Assembly: GCA_041916775.1 (NCBI GenBank)
Contig: JAYRYZ010000008.1
Location: forward strand, 101,568 to 165,567
DNA length: 64,000 nucleotides
Origin: UBA2357 sp041916775
Lineage (GTDB): Bacteria > Pseudomonadota > Gammaproteobacteria > Burkholderiales > Rhodocyclaceae
Direction: 5' to 3'
In this document: positions 55,841 to 64,000 of the stretch, one piece after another
Layout: each line of letters opens with the position of its first letter
How positions within the stretch are numbered: the stretch's first letter is position 1
The notes under the pieces: generated by a model
What the model was told of the DNA's origin: nothing
Database searches by the model: none
The model's input: only the letters and a program-made list of their open reading frames with translations
Translations under genes and position numbers: made by a program

Positions 55841-56007
55841 TGCATGCTTCCGATGGGCGCTGCTGACAACATCCCGAGGCTGGAACACCAGCTCCTGCAC
55901 CAGGGTCCAATGTGCGATCTTGCGGGTATGCCCGCGGTGTCATCTGCGCAGGCATGCCAAAACACTTGAAATTCTGCACGTAATGACTTAACCCGGCAAG
56001 CATTCAT

Positions 56008-56511
56008 ATGGCACTACTCCCAATCCTTCGTTATCCCGACCCTAGGCTTCATACCCGGGCGACACCGGTGGACGAGATCGACGCGCATGTCCGGCAACTC
56101 GTCGCCGACATGGCGGAGACCATGTACGAGGCCCCGGGGATCGGCCTCGCCGCAACCCAGGTGAATGTTCACAAGCGCATCGTCGTCATCGACGTCTCCG
56201 AGGACAAGAGCGCCCTGATGGTGTTCATCAACCCCGAGATCGTCTCGCGCGACGGCGAGCAGACCTGCGAGGAGGGCTGCCTTTCCGTGCCGGGCGTGTT
56301 CGAGAAGGTCACGCGCGCCGAATGTGTGCGCGTGCGTGCGCTGAACGAGAAGGGCGAGCGTTTCGAACTCGACGCCGACGGCCTCCTCGCGGTGTGCATC
56401 CAGCACGAGCTCGACCATCTCGACGGCAAGGTCTTCGTCGAGTACCTGTCTCAGCTGAAGCTCGGCCGCATCCGCACCAAGCTCGCCAAACAGGCACGGA
56501 TCACCGCGTGA
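56008..56511 (+). CDS. def: Peptide deformylase
   Basis: A 167-residue metalloenzyme with all three family motifs: 'GIGLAATQ' (44-51), 'EEGCLSVPG' (metal ligand Cys91) and 'QHELDHLDG' (His133, Glu134, His137). It removes the formyl group from nascent proteins. Its stop overlaps the GTG start of fmt (GTGA), so deformylase and formyltransferase are coupled. Confidence 0.97.
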   Translation: MALLPILRYPDPRLHTRATPVDEIDAHVRQLVADMAETMYEAPGIGLAATQVNVHKRIVVIDVSEDKSALMVFINPEIVSRDGEQTCEEGCLSVPGVFEKVTRAECVRVRALNEKGERFELDADGLLAVCIQHELDHLDGKVFVEYLSQLKLGRIRTKLAKQARITA

Positions 56512-57473
56512 GCGCCGCCGACGGTTTGCGCGTCGCCTTCGCAGGCACGCCTGATTTTGCCGCCGCGGCGCTGGACGCGATCCTCGCGGCAGGTTTCCAC
56601 GTGCCGCTGGTGCTTACCCAGCCCGACCGGCCGGCGGGCCGCGGCATGAAGCTCAGTGCCAGCGCGGTCAAGCAGTGTGCGCTCGCGCACGGCCTGCTTG
56701 TCGATCAGCCGGAACGCCTGCGTAGCGACGAGCAACAGGCAGCGCTGCGCGCCAGCCGGCCGGACGTGCTGGTGGTGGCCGCTTACGGCCTCATCCTGCC
56801 GCGTGCGGTGCTGGAGATCCCGCGCCTCGGCTGCCTCAACATCCACGCCTCCTTGCTGCCGCGCTGGCGCGGTGCGGCGCCGATACACCGCGCGATCGAG
56901 GCGGGGGATGCCGAGTCCGGCGTCACCATCATGCAGATGGACGAAGGCCTGGACACCGGTGCGATGCTGCTGAAAGCGACCGATCCCATCGGCCCCGACG
57001 ACACCACCGGCAGTCTGCACGACCGCCTGGCGGCGCTTGGCGCGCGGCTCATCGTCGAGGCGTTGCACGCCTTTTCGCAGGGCGGACTGGTTGCCGAGGC
57101 GCAGCCCGAGGAGGGCGTCACCTACGCCGCGAAGATCGGCAAGGCGGAAGCGGCGCTCGACTGGCGCCTGCCGGCCGAGGTGCTCGACCGCCGCGTGCGG
57201 GCGTTCAACCCCTTCCCCGGGGCCTTCGGAATCGTGGATGAGGTGCCGGTGAAGATCTGGCGCTGTGCAGTATTGTCGCAGCCGGGCGAACCCGGCGTGG
57301 TGCAATCCGCCGACGACAGCGGCGTGGTGGTGGGCTGCGGGGCCGGCAGCCTGCGTCTGCTGGAGCTGCAGAAGCCCGGCAGCCGGCGCATGGCGGCGGC
57401 CGAGTTCCTGCGCGGCTTCGCCCTCGCCCCGGGTGATCGCTTCGGGCTGCCGGAGGCCCAGGCGACATCGTGA
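56508..57473 (+). CDS. fmt: Methionyl-tRNA formyltransferase
   Basis: 321 residues: 'RVAFAGTPDFAAAAL' start, the 10-formyl-THF/catalytic region 'LNIHASLLPRWRGAAPIHRAI' (Asn, His) and 'MDEGLDTGAMLL' (Asp), and a C-terminal OB-like domain ('RRVRAFNPFPGAF'). It formylates initiator Met-tRNA. The GTG at 56508 is chosen because it overlaps the def stop and begins the conserved protein. Its own stop overlaps the GTG start of a sensor kinase (57470) by 4 bases, an unusual coupling of a housekeeping gene with a signalling gene. Confidence 0.96.
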   Translation: MSAADGLRVAFAGTPDFAAAALDAILAAGFHVPLVLTQPDRPAGRGMKLSASAVKQCALAHGLLVDQPERLRSDEQQAALRASRPDVLVVAAYGLILPRAVLEIPRLGCLNIHASLLPRWRGAAPIHRAIEAGDAESGVTIMQMDEGLDTGAMLLKATDPIGPDDTTGSLHDRLAALGARLIVEALHAFSQGGLVAEAQPEEGVTYAAKIGKAEAALDWRLPAEVLDRRVRAFNPFPGAFGIVDEVPVKIWRCAVLSQPGEPGVVQSADDSGVVVGCGAGSLRLLELQKPGSRRMAAAEFLRGFALAPGDRFGLPEAQATS

Positions 57474-59569
57474 CGGGTCGGGTCGGCGTGCTGGCGCGCT
57501 TTCGCAGCTCGGTGCGCGCGAAGCTGCTTGCGCTGGTGCTCGCTCCGCTCCTGATCGGTGTTCCGCTGCTGCTGGTGCTGATCTGGACCTGGGGCAACCA
57601 GGCCTACGAGCGCCTCATAACCTTCAAGGTCAGCTCCGACCTGGTGACTGCGCATGAGTACTTCGACCGGGTACGTGAAGGCGTGGGGCGCGATGTGCGT
57701 GCGGTGGCCGAATCCGGCGCGCTGGCGCAGCTTCTCGAGCGGGACACGCCCGACAGGCTTGCCGAGCACCTCGCGCGCATCGCCGAACACCATCGCATGG
57801 ATTACCTGCTGTTCCTCGACCTCGAAGGGCGGGTGGTCTCGGAACACATTCCGGCACGGGAGGCATCGCCGTCGCGCAGTCAATGGCCGGCGGTTGCGGC
57901 GGCCCTGAGCGGCGTGTCGCATGCCAGCGTCGAGCGCTTTTCGCCGCGGGCACTCGAAGCCGTGGCAGAGGGGCTCGCTGCGCGCGCGCGCGTGCCGCTG
58001 GTCGCGACGCGCGGAGCGGCTCCGGATGGCCGTCTTGCCGAGGAGGACGGCATGGTGATCCAGAGCGCGGCACCCGTGCTCGATGCCGCGGGCGTGCAGG
58101 TGGGCGTGCTGGAGGGCGGCGTGTTGCTGAACGGCAATCTCGAGTTCGTCGACCGGCTCAATGCCATCGTCTATCGCGAGGGCTCGCTGCCGCTGGACAG
58201 CCAGGGCACGGCGACGCTGTTCCTCGGCGATACCCGCATCGCCACCAACGTGCGTCTCTTCGAAGGGGTGCGCGCCCTCGGAACGCGCGTGTCGCAGGTG
58301 GTGCGCGACAAGGTGCTGGGGGCGGGCGAGACCTGGTTGGGCACGGCCTTCGTCGTCAACGAGAACTACGTGTCGGGCTACGAACCCATCACCGATGGTG
58401 CCGGCGAGCGCATCGGCATGCTCTACGTGGGGTTTCTCGAGGCGCCGCTGCGACACGCCTTCCACCAGGCGATGGGCGTGCTGTTCCTGGTGTTCGTGCT
58501 GATCAGCGCGGTGGGCAGCGTGCTGTGCCTGCGCTGGGCGCGCGAGGTGTTCCAGCCGGTGGAGCGCATGAACGATGTGATTCAGCGCATAGAGGGCGGC
58601 GATGCGGCCGCGCGCGTGGGCGAGGTGCGCAGCCGGGACGAGCTCGGCCGGGTGGCGGTGGCCTTCGATCACCTGCTCGACACCCTGTCGCACAAGCAGG
58701 CGGAGCTGCGCCGCTGGGCGGACGAACTGGATGCGAAGGTGGCCGAGCGCACCCGCGAGCTCAACGACAGCAACGAGCACCTGCGCCGGGCGCAGCGCCA
58801 TCTGGTGATGAGCGAGAAGCTCGCGGCGATCGGCGAACTCACCGCCGGCGTCGCGCACGAGGTGAACAACCCGGTGGCCGTCATACAGGGCAACCTCGAT
58901 GTGCTGCGCGACGTGCTCGGCTCGGCCGCGCAGCCGGTGATCGGCGAGATTCGCCTGATCCAGCAGCAGGCCGACCGCATCCGCCAGATCGTCACCAAGC
59001 TCCTGCAATTCGCCCGCCCGGGCGACTTCGCCGGTTACACCGAGGCGGTGGATGTGAACGAGGTGGTCGTCGATTGCCTGCTGCTGTCGCGCCACAACCT
59101 CGAGCGGCGCGCGATCGCGGTCGACACCCACCTCGCGGCGGGCGTCACGGTCGAGATCAACCGCAGCGAACTTCAGCAGGTGCTGATCAATCTCATCGTC
59201 AATGCGATCCAGGCCATGCCGGAGGGCGGCACACTCACCCTGGTGAGCGAGGACTGGTGCGAGGATGGAGAGGTGCTGGGGGCGGTGGTGCGGGTACGTG
59301 ACACCGGCCACGGCATCGCGCCGGAGAACATGGCGACGATCTTCGACCCCTTCTTCACCACCAAGAAGGAAAGCGGCACCGGCCTGGGGCTTTCGATCAG
59401 CTACACCATCATCGAGCGCTACGGCGGGGCGCTGTCGGTGGAGAGTGCCCCTGGCGAAGGGGCGGAGTTCGCGGTGCGTCTGTTGCGCGAAGCACGCTTC
59501 GACGCCACGCCCGAGGCACCGGGCTTCATGCAGCGCTGGCAGCGCGAGCCGCCCGGGGCGCCGGCATGA
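57470..59569 (+). CDS. Membrane sensor histidine kinase of a sigma-54-type two-component system
   Basis: 699 residues: transmembrane helix 1 (about 22-42), a large periplasmic double-Cache domain (about 45-335), transmembrane helix 2 (about 342-362), HAMP, HisKA with phospho-acceptor His463 in 'GVAHEVNNPVAV', and HATPase_c ('LINLIVNAIQAMPEGG', 'DTGHGIAPENMATIFDPFFTTKKESGTGLGLSI'). The H-box and ATPase are of the NtrB/NtrY-like type that pairs with sigma-54 activators, and such a regulator follows (59676). The Cache domain suggests an external organic acid or similar ligand. Start GTG overlaps fmt. Confidence 0.92.
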   Translation: MTGRVGVLARFRSSVRAKLLALVLAPLLIGVPLLLVLIWTWGNQAYERLITFKVSSDLVTAHEYFDRVREGVGRDVRAVAESGALAQLLERDTPDRLAEHLARIAEHHRMDYLLFLDLEGRVVSEHIPAREASPSRSQWPAVAAALSGVSHASVERFSPRALEAVAEGLAARARVPLVATRGAAPDGRLAEEDGMVIQSAAPVLDAAGVQVGVLEGGVLLNGNLEFVDRLNAIVYREGSLPLDSQGTATLFLGDTRIATNVRLFEGVRALGTRVSQVVRDKVLGAGETWLGTAFVVNENYVSGYEPITDGAGERIGMLYVGFLEAPLRHAFHQAMGVLFLVFVLISAVGSVLCLRWAREVFQPVERMNDVIQRIEGGDAAARVGEVRSRDELGRVAVAFDHLLDTLSHKQAELRRWADELDAKVAERTRELNDSNEHLRRAQRHLVMSEKLAAIGELTAGVAHEVNNPVAVIQGNLDVLRDVLGSAAQPVIGEIRLIQQQADRIRQIVTKLLQFARPGDFAGYTEAVDVNEVVVDCLLLSRHNLERRAIAVDTHLAAGVTVEINRSELQQVLINLIVNAIQAMPEGGTLTLVSEDWCEDGEVLGAVVRVRDTGHGIAPENMATIFDPFFTTKKESGTGLGLSISYTIIERYGGALSVESAPGEGAEFAVRLLREARFDATPEAPGFMQRWQREPPGAPA

Positions 59570-59675
59570 TGCGCAGAGGGTGTGCCGTGGGTGCGCTGTG
59601 GTTGGAATTGCGCGGCGGCGATGGTGAAGAGTGCAGGACGGGCAGATGCAGGGGCAGGCGGCAATGAGGACAGGT

Positions 59676-61076
<1,401 letters not shown>

Positions 61077-61111
61077 GGCGATGCGGTCCGGCATCGCATG
61101 AAAGACATCGC

Positions 61112-61648
61112 ATGAAAGTCATTGGATTCGCCGGCTGGTCCGGCAGCGGCAAGACCACGCTGGTCGAGCGTGTCGTGGCCGCGCTCAGCGCGCGCGGCGT
61201 GGTGGTGTCGCTGATCAAGCATGCCCACCACAGCTTCGATATCGACCACGAGGGCAAGGACTCCTGGCGCCACCGCCAGGCCGGTTGTCGTGAGGTGATG
61301 ATCGGTTCGGGCCGGCGCTGGTCGCTGACGCACGAGCTGCGGGACGAGCCCGAGCCCAGCCTGCAGGAGATGCTCGCCCACCTCTCGCCGTGCGACATCG
61401 TGCTGGTCGAGGGCTTCAAGCGTGCCACGATACCCAAGATCGAGGTGCGACGGGTGGCGGTGCGCGAGCCGGCGTTCTACCCCGAAGACCCGCACATCAT
61501 CGCGGTGGCGACCGACGTCACGCTCGACTGCGGCCTGCCGCAGCTCGACATCAACGACCCGGTCGCGGTGGCGGACTTCATCATCCGGCGCTTTGCGCTG
61601 CTGCCCCTTCAGGCTGGGCCGCAGACGCGACCCAGCCCGGCGAGCTGA
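61112..61648 (+). CDS. mobB: Molybdopterin-guanine dinucleotide biosynthesis adapter
   Basis: A 178-residue P-loop GTPase: Walker A 'GWSGSGKTT' (8-16), 'LIKHAHHSFDIDHEGKDSWRHRQAG' and 'DIVLVEGFKRATIPKIEV', typical of MobB. It assists guanylation of the molybdenum cofactor by MobA, whose gene lies nearby on the opposite strand. Its final 40 bases overlap the 3' end of the convergent regulator gene at 61609-62574. Confidence 0.95.
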   Translation: MKVIGFAGWSGSGKTTLVERVVAALSARGVVVSLIKHAHHSFDIDHEGKDSWRHRQAGCREVMIGSGRRWSLTHELRDEPEPSLQEMLAHLSPCDIVLVEGFKRATIPKIEVRRVAVREPAFYPEDPHIIAVATDVTLDCGLPQLDINDPVAVADFIIRRFALLPLQAGPQTRPSPAS

Positions 61649-62574
61649 TAGCCCCCCAGGCGCGCCGCGAGACGCTGCATGTCGTCCGCCGCGAGGCGGT
61701 CGATCACACGCTGGACGAGAAGACGGAAGAAGATCTCGCGCGGCATCACCAGCTCCAGAGCCTCGAAGCCGAGCGGGATGAAGTCCAGCCCGAACAGGCT
61801 CGCGAGGCTGCGCGGCCCGGGCGCGCAGTCCGCCTCTTCGCGCACCAGCAGGCTCGCCGCGTGGCGGCCGTCGAGCGCATCGCAGACGATGCTGCAGTCG
61901 CCGAGGCCGAAACCGCAATCGCGCAGCGCGCCGGCGAGGAAATGCGTGCTGCCTGAGGTGGCCGCGCGCATCGCCCAGCGCAGGTCGAAGCCCGCCAACG
62001 TCTCCAGCCTGTCCACACCCAGCCCGGGCCGCAGCATCACGCCCTGCTCGCGCAGGCCGATGCGGATGCGCGTCCAGCGCGCGTGACTCGGGTGCAGGCG
62101 CAGCAGGCCGTCATGCTGCGCACTGCTGAAGGCGGCGCTGCCCCAGGCGAGCACGCTGATCTCGGTGCGCCGCCGCGCGAGCAGTGCGAGCCCCTGCCCG
62201 GCGTCGGTGGGGCTGTAGGCGACGAAGGCCTCGCCGCCCTGCTCGGCAGCGAGCGCCTGCAACGCGGTGTGGAGCAGCGGGTCGTCGCAGCCGCCGATCA
62301 CGAGCCGGTCGGTCAGCGCACCGCCGTGGGTCTGCTCCAGCAGCCAGGCATCGAGTTGGGCGCGCGGGAACAGCCATTTGCCACCCACCCGCGCGGCGGG
62401 GATCTCGTACAGACGCGCAAGCTCGTAGAGCTTCTTCTCGTTGAGGTGAAGGTAGGCCGCCGCCTCGCGTGCGGTGAGGCAAGGGCTCTCCAGCGTGGCG
62501 TGAGGGGAAACTGCGGGCGTCGTGTCGACGGCGGATTCAGCCTTGCGGGTCGCCAAGGGTGTCGAGTTCCTCAC
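61609..62574 (-). CDS. HTH regulator with periplasmic-binding-like sensor domain
   Basis: 321 residues. The N-terminus has an excisionase/MerR-like HTH ('LTAREAAAYLHLNEKKLYELARLYEIPAARVGGKWLFPRAQLDAWL', about 33-78), and the rest is a periplasmic-binding-protein-like domain (about 88-310, 'LVIGGCDDPLLHTALQALA', 'SGSTHFLAGALRDCGFGLGD') used in cytoplasmic one-component sensors. In many bacteria this architecture is encoded beside molybdate/tungstate transport or formate dehydrogenase genes; here it follows mobA and fdhD, so sensing of molybdate, tungstate or cofactor is likely (inference). It starts at a GTG (62574) inside the last codons of mobA, overlapping by 38 bases. Confidence 0.82.
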   Translation of the reverse strand: MRNSTPLATRKAESAVDTTPAVSPHATLESPCLTAREAAAYLHLNEKKLYELARLYEIPAARVGGKWLFPRAQLDAWLLEQTHGGALTDRLVIGGCDDPLLHTALQALAAEQGGEAFVAYSPTDAGQGLALLARRRTEISVLAWGSAAFSSAQHDGLLRLHPSHARWTRIRIGLREQGVMLRPGLGVDRLETLAGFDLRWAMRAATSGSTHFLAGALRDCGFGLGDCSIVCDALDGRHAASLLVREEADCAPGPRSLASLFGLDFIPLGFEALELVMPREIFFRLLVQRVIDRLAADDMQRLAARLGGYQLAGLGRVCGPA

Positions 62575-63151
62575 GCGTGTTGATGTTGCGGAAGGCGGCC
62601 TCCTGGTCGTCGAAGGGCACCTCCACCACCTTCAGGCTCGCGTACCAGCGGTCTATGCGCCGCCCGCCGCTCGCGAGGAAGGCGTCCAGATGCGCCAGCA
62701 GCGCGCGCTGGCACAGGCAGAACACCGGATGCGGCTGGTCGAAGGTGCGCGCCACGGCGAGATCCGCGCCGTCGCGGGCGAGCGCCGCGTGGAGGCGCGC
62801 CACCAGGTCGGCGGGGAGGAAGGGCGAATCGCACGGCGCGGTCGCCACCAGCGGGTGGGCGGCTTGCTGGAAGGCCGCGTGCAGCCCGGCGAGCGGCCCG
62901 GCGAAGCCGCCGATCGCGTCGGCGAACACGCGGTGGCCGAAGGCCGCGTAGCGGTCGTGGTTCTGGTTGGCGTTGATGATGAGCTCATCCACCTGCGGGC
63001 CGAGGCGCTCGATCACCCACTGCGCCATCGGCTTGCCGGCGAGGGGGACGAGACCCTTGTCCACGCCGCCCATGCGGCTGCCCTGGCCACCGGCAAGCAG
63101 CACACCGGTAATGGGCGGGCGCGCGGCGCCCGACGCGTCGTGTGTGCTCAT
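62537..63151 (-). CDS. mobA: Molybdenum cofactor guanylyltransferase
   Basis: A 204-residue nucleotidyltransferase with 'GVLLAGGQGSRMGGVDKGLVPLAGKPM' (GTP-binding, residues about 16-41), 'LIINANQNHDRYAAFG' and 'VATAPCDSPFLP' (metal-binding Asp). It converts Mo-molybdopterin to the guanine dinucleotide form used by formate dehydrogenases and nitrate reductases. Its first four bases overlap fdhD (ATGA), and its end overlaps the HTH regulator gene, so all three form one operon. Confidence 0.95.
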   Translation of the reverse strand: MSTHDASGAARPPITGVLLAGGQGSRMGGVDKGLVPLAGKPMAQWVIERLGPQVDELIINANQNHDRYAAFGHRVFADAIGGFAGPLAGLHAAFQQAAHPLVATAPCDSPFLPADLVARLHAALARDGADLAVARTFDQPHPVFCLCQRALLAHLDAFLASGGRRIDRWYASLKVVEVPFDDQEAAFRNINTREELDTLGDPQG

Positions 63152-63990
63152 GCGTGAAAATGCTCCGCGCCGGTGAACAGCAGGTAGTGCTTGCCCTGGG
63201 CCCGGCCGATCATCGTCAGCCCGATGCGCTCGGCAATCTCCCAGCCCATGCGGGTGAGCCCGGAGCGCGACACCAGGAAGGGGATGCCCATCTGCGCGGT
63301 CTTGATCACCATCTCGGAAGTCAGCCGGCCGGTGGTGTAGAAGATCTTGTCGGCGCCGTCGAGGCCGTCCAGCCACATCTGACCGGCGATCGCGTCCACC
63401 GCGTTGTGGCGGCCGACGTCCTCGCAGAACATCAGCACCTCGCAGCCGTCCCCTGTCGCCCGGGCGAGCGCGCAGCCGTGCACCGCGCCGGCCGCCTTGT
63501 AGATGGATTCGTGCAGGCGTACCGCATCCATCAGCGCATACAGCGTGGCCTGGTCGAGGCGGCGGCTGACGGGCAGGCGGATGGTGTCGATGTCGTCCAT
63601 CAAGCCGCCGAACACCGTGCCCTGGCCGCAGCCGGTGGTGACGGTGCGATTGCCGAGGCGTGCCTCGGCGTCGCGCAGGCCGGCGCGGGTGGTGACCGAC
63701 ACTGCATCCACCTCCCAATCGACCTGCACCGAGAGGATCTCGTCGACGCTGTCGACCAGCCGCTGGTTGCGCAGCCAGCCGATCGCGAGCGCCTCGGGTG
63801 TTGCGCCCAGCGTCATCAGCGTGACGAGCTCGCGCTTGTCCACGTACAGCGTGAGCGGGTACTCGCCGGCGATCGCGGTCGGCACCGTCTCGCCGCGCTC
63901 GTTGACGGCAGGGATGGTGACGGTGAGCTCACGGCGAGCCTGGCTGAGCACGGGGCCAGGGGAAGAAGGGGGCGGGGGGGATCTCTTCAT
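63148..63990 (-). CDS. fdhD: Formate dehydrogenase sulfurtransferase FdhD
   Basis: A 280-residue FdhD: 'EYPLTLYVDKRELVTLMTLGATPEALAIGWL', 'RTVTTGCGQGTVFGG', 'AGAVHGCALARATGDGCEVLMFCEDVGRHNAVDAIAG' and 'YTTGRLTSEMVIKTAQMGIPFLVSRSGLT'. FdhD carries sulfur from IscS to the molybdenum cofactor of formate dehydrogenase. The CxxC motif known at Cys121/Cys124 in E. coli is here Cys121-Gly-Gln-Gly124, so only the first Cys remains. The start at 63990 is near the window edge; its promoter and any fdh genes lie outside. Confidence 0.95.
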   Translation of the reverse strand: MKRSPPPPSSPGPVLSQARRELTVTIPAVNERGETVPTAIAGEYPLTLYVDKRELVTLMTLGATPEALAIGWLRNQRLVDSVDEILSVQVDWEVDAVSVTTRAGLRDAEARLGNRTVTTGCGQGTVFGGLMDDIDTIRLPVSRRLDQATLYALMDAVRLHESIYKAAGAVHGCALARATGDGCEVLMFCEDVGRHNAVDAIAGQMWLDGLDGADKIFYTTGRLTSEMVIKTAQMGIPFLVSRSGLTRMGWEIAERIGLTMIGRAQGKHYLLFTGAEHFHA

Positions 63991-64000
63991 GAGTAGGCCG

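Overview
The window reads as chromosomal DNA from a high-GC betaproteobacterium, most like the Thauera/Azoarcus group (Rhodocyclales). This is inferred from gene content and gene order: monomeric isocitrate dehydrogenase, paired bacterioferritins, cytochrome c', OxyR-Dps-FAD reductase, the topB-smg-dprA-LysM-def-fmt block, and a molybdenum-cofactor/FdhD cluster. Coding density is high. I see no rRNA, tRNA, insertion sequence, prophage or CRISPR array.

Layout, 1-20 kb. A DUF4139 secreted protein and a methyltransferase come first. They are followed by an overlapping gene pair, a papain-like (NlpC/P60-like) protein plus a lipoprotein, and then by DUF924 and a membrane Mrr-type nuclease. A tiny internally deleted H-NOX remnant overlaps a hybrid histidine kinase. 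A CaiB-type racemase comes next, then an NAD-salvage locus (nadV, nadM-Nudix, nrtR) whose promoters share 5'-TAGTGGC/GCCACTA-3' operators; a vapBC module sits inside this locus. A D-2-hydroxyacid dehydrogenase, an XRE-type gene broken by an amber codon, a SWIM-SNF2 helicase and an adenine-deaminase-type amidohydrolase follow.

20-37 kb. Monomeric IDH, an orphan ribbon-helix-helix protein and two tandem bacterioferritins lead into a complete histidine-utilisation locus. There hutC is divergent from hutUHIG, with a clear promoter/operator between them. Next are a GGDEF-EAL protein, a phospholipase-D fragment, pirin, an exported intradiol-dioxygenase-like protein and two successive toxin-antitoxin modules.

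37-50 kb. A double-length (1884 aa) UvrA is followed by cytochrome b561 and convergent cytochrome c'. Then come a chemoreceptor with a c-type haem motif in its sensory domain, a DegP/HtrA protease, and the peroxide-defence set oxyR-dps-FAD reductase.

50-64 kb. The minus strand carries topB, smg, dprA and a LysM protein. The plus strand carries def-fmt, translationally coupled to a sensor kinase and a sigma-54 response regulator, and then mobB. The window ends with a minus-strand, overlapping fdhD-mobA-regulator operon that probably serves a formate dehydrogenase outside the window.

Recurring themes are redox, haem and NO sensing (H-NOX remnant, haem chemoreceptor, cytochrome c', OxyR, Dps, bacterioferritin) and small two-gene modules (three toxin-antitoxin pairs and one effector/immunity-like pair).
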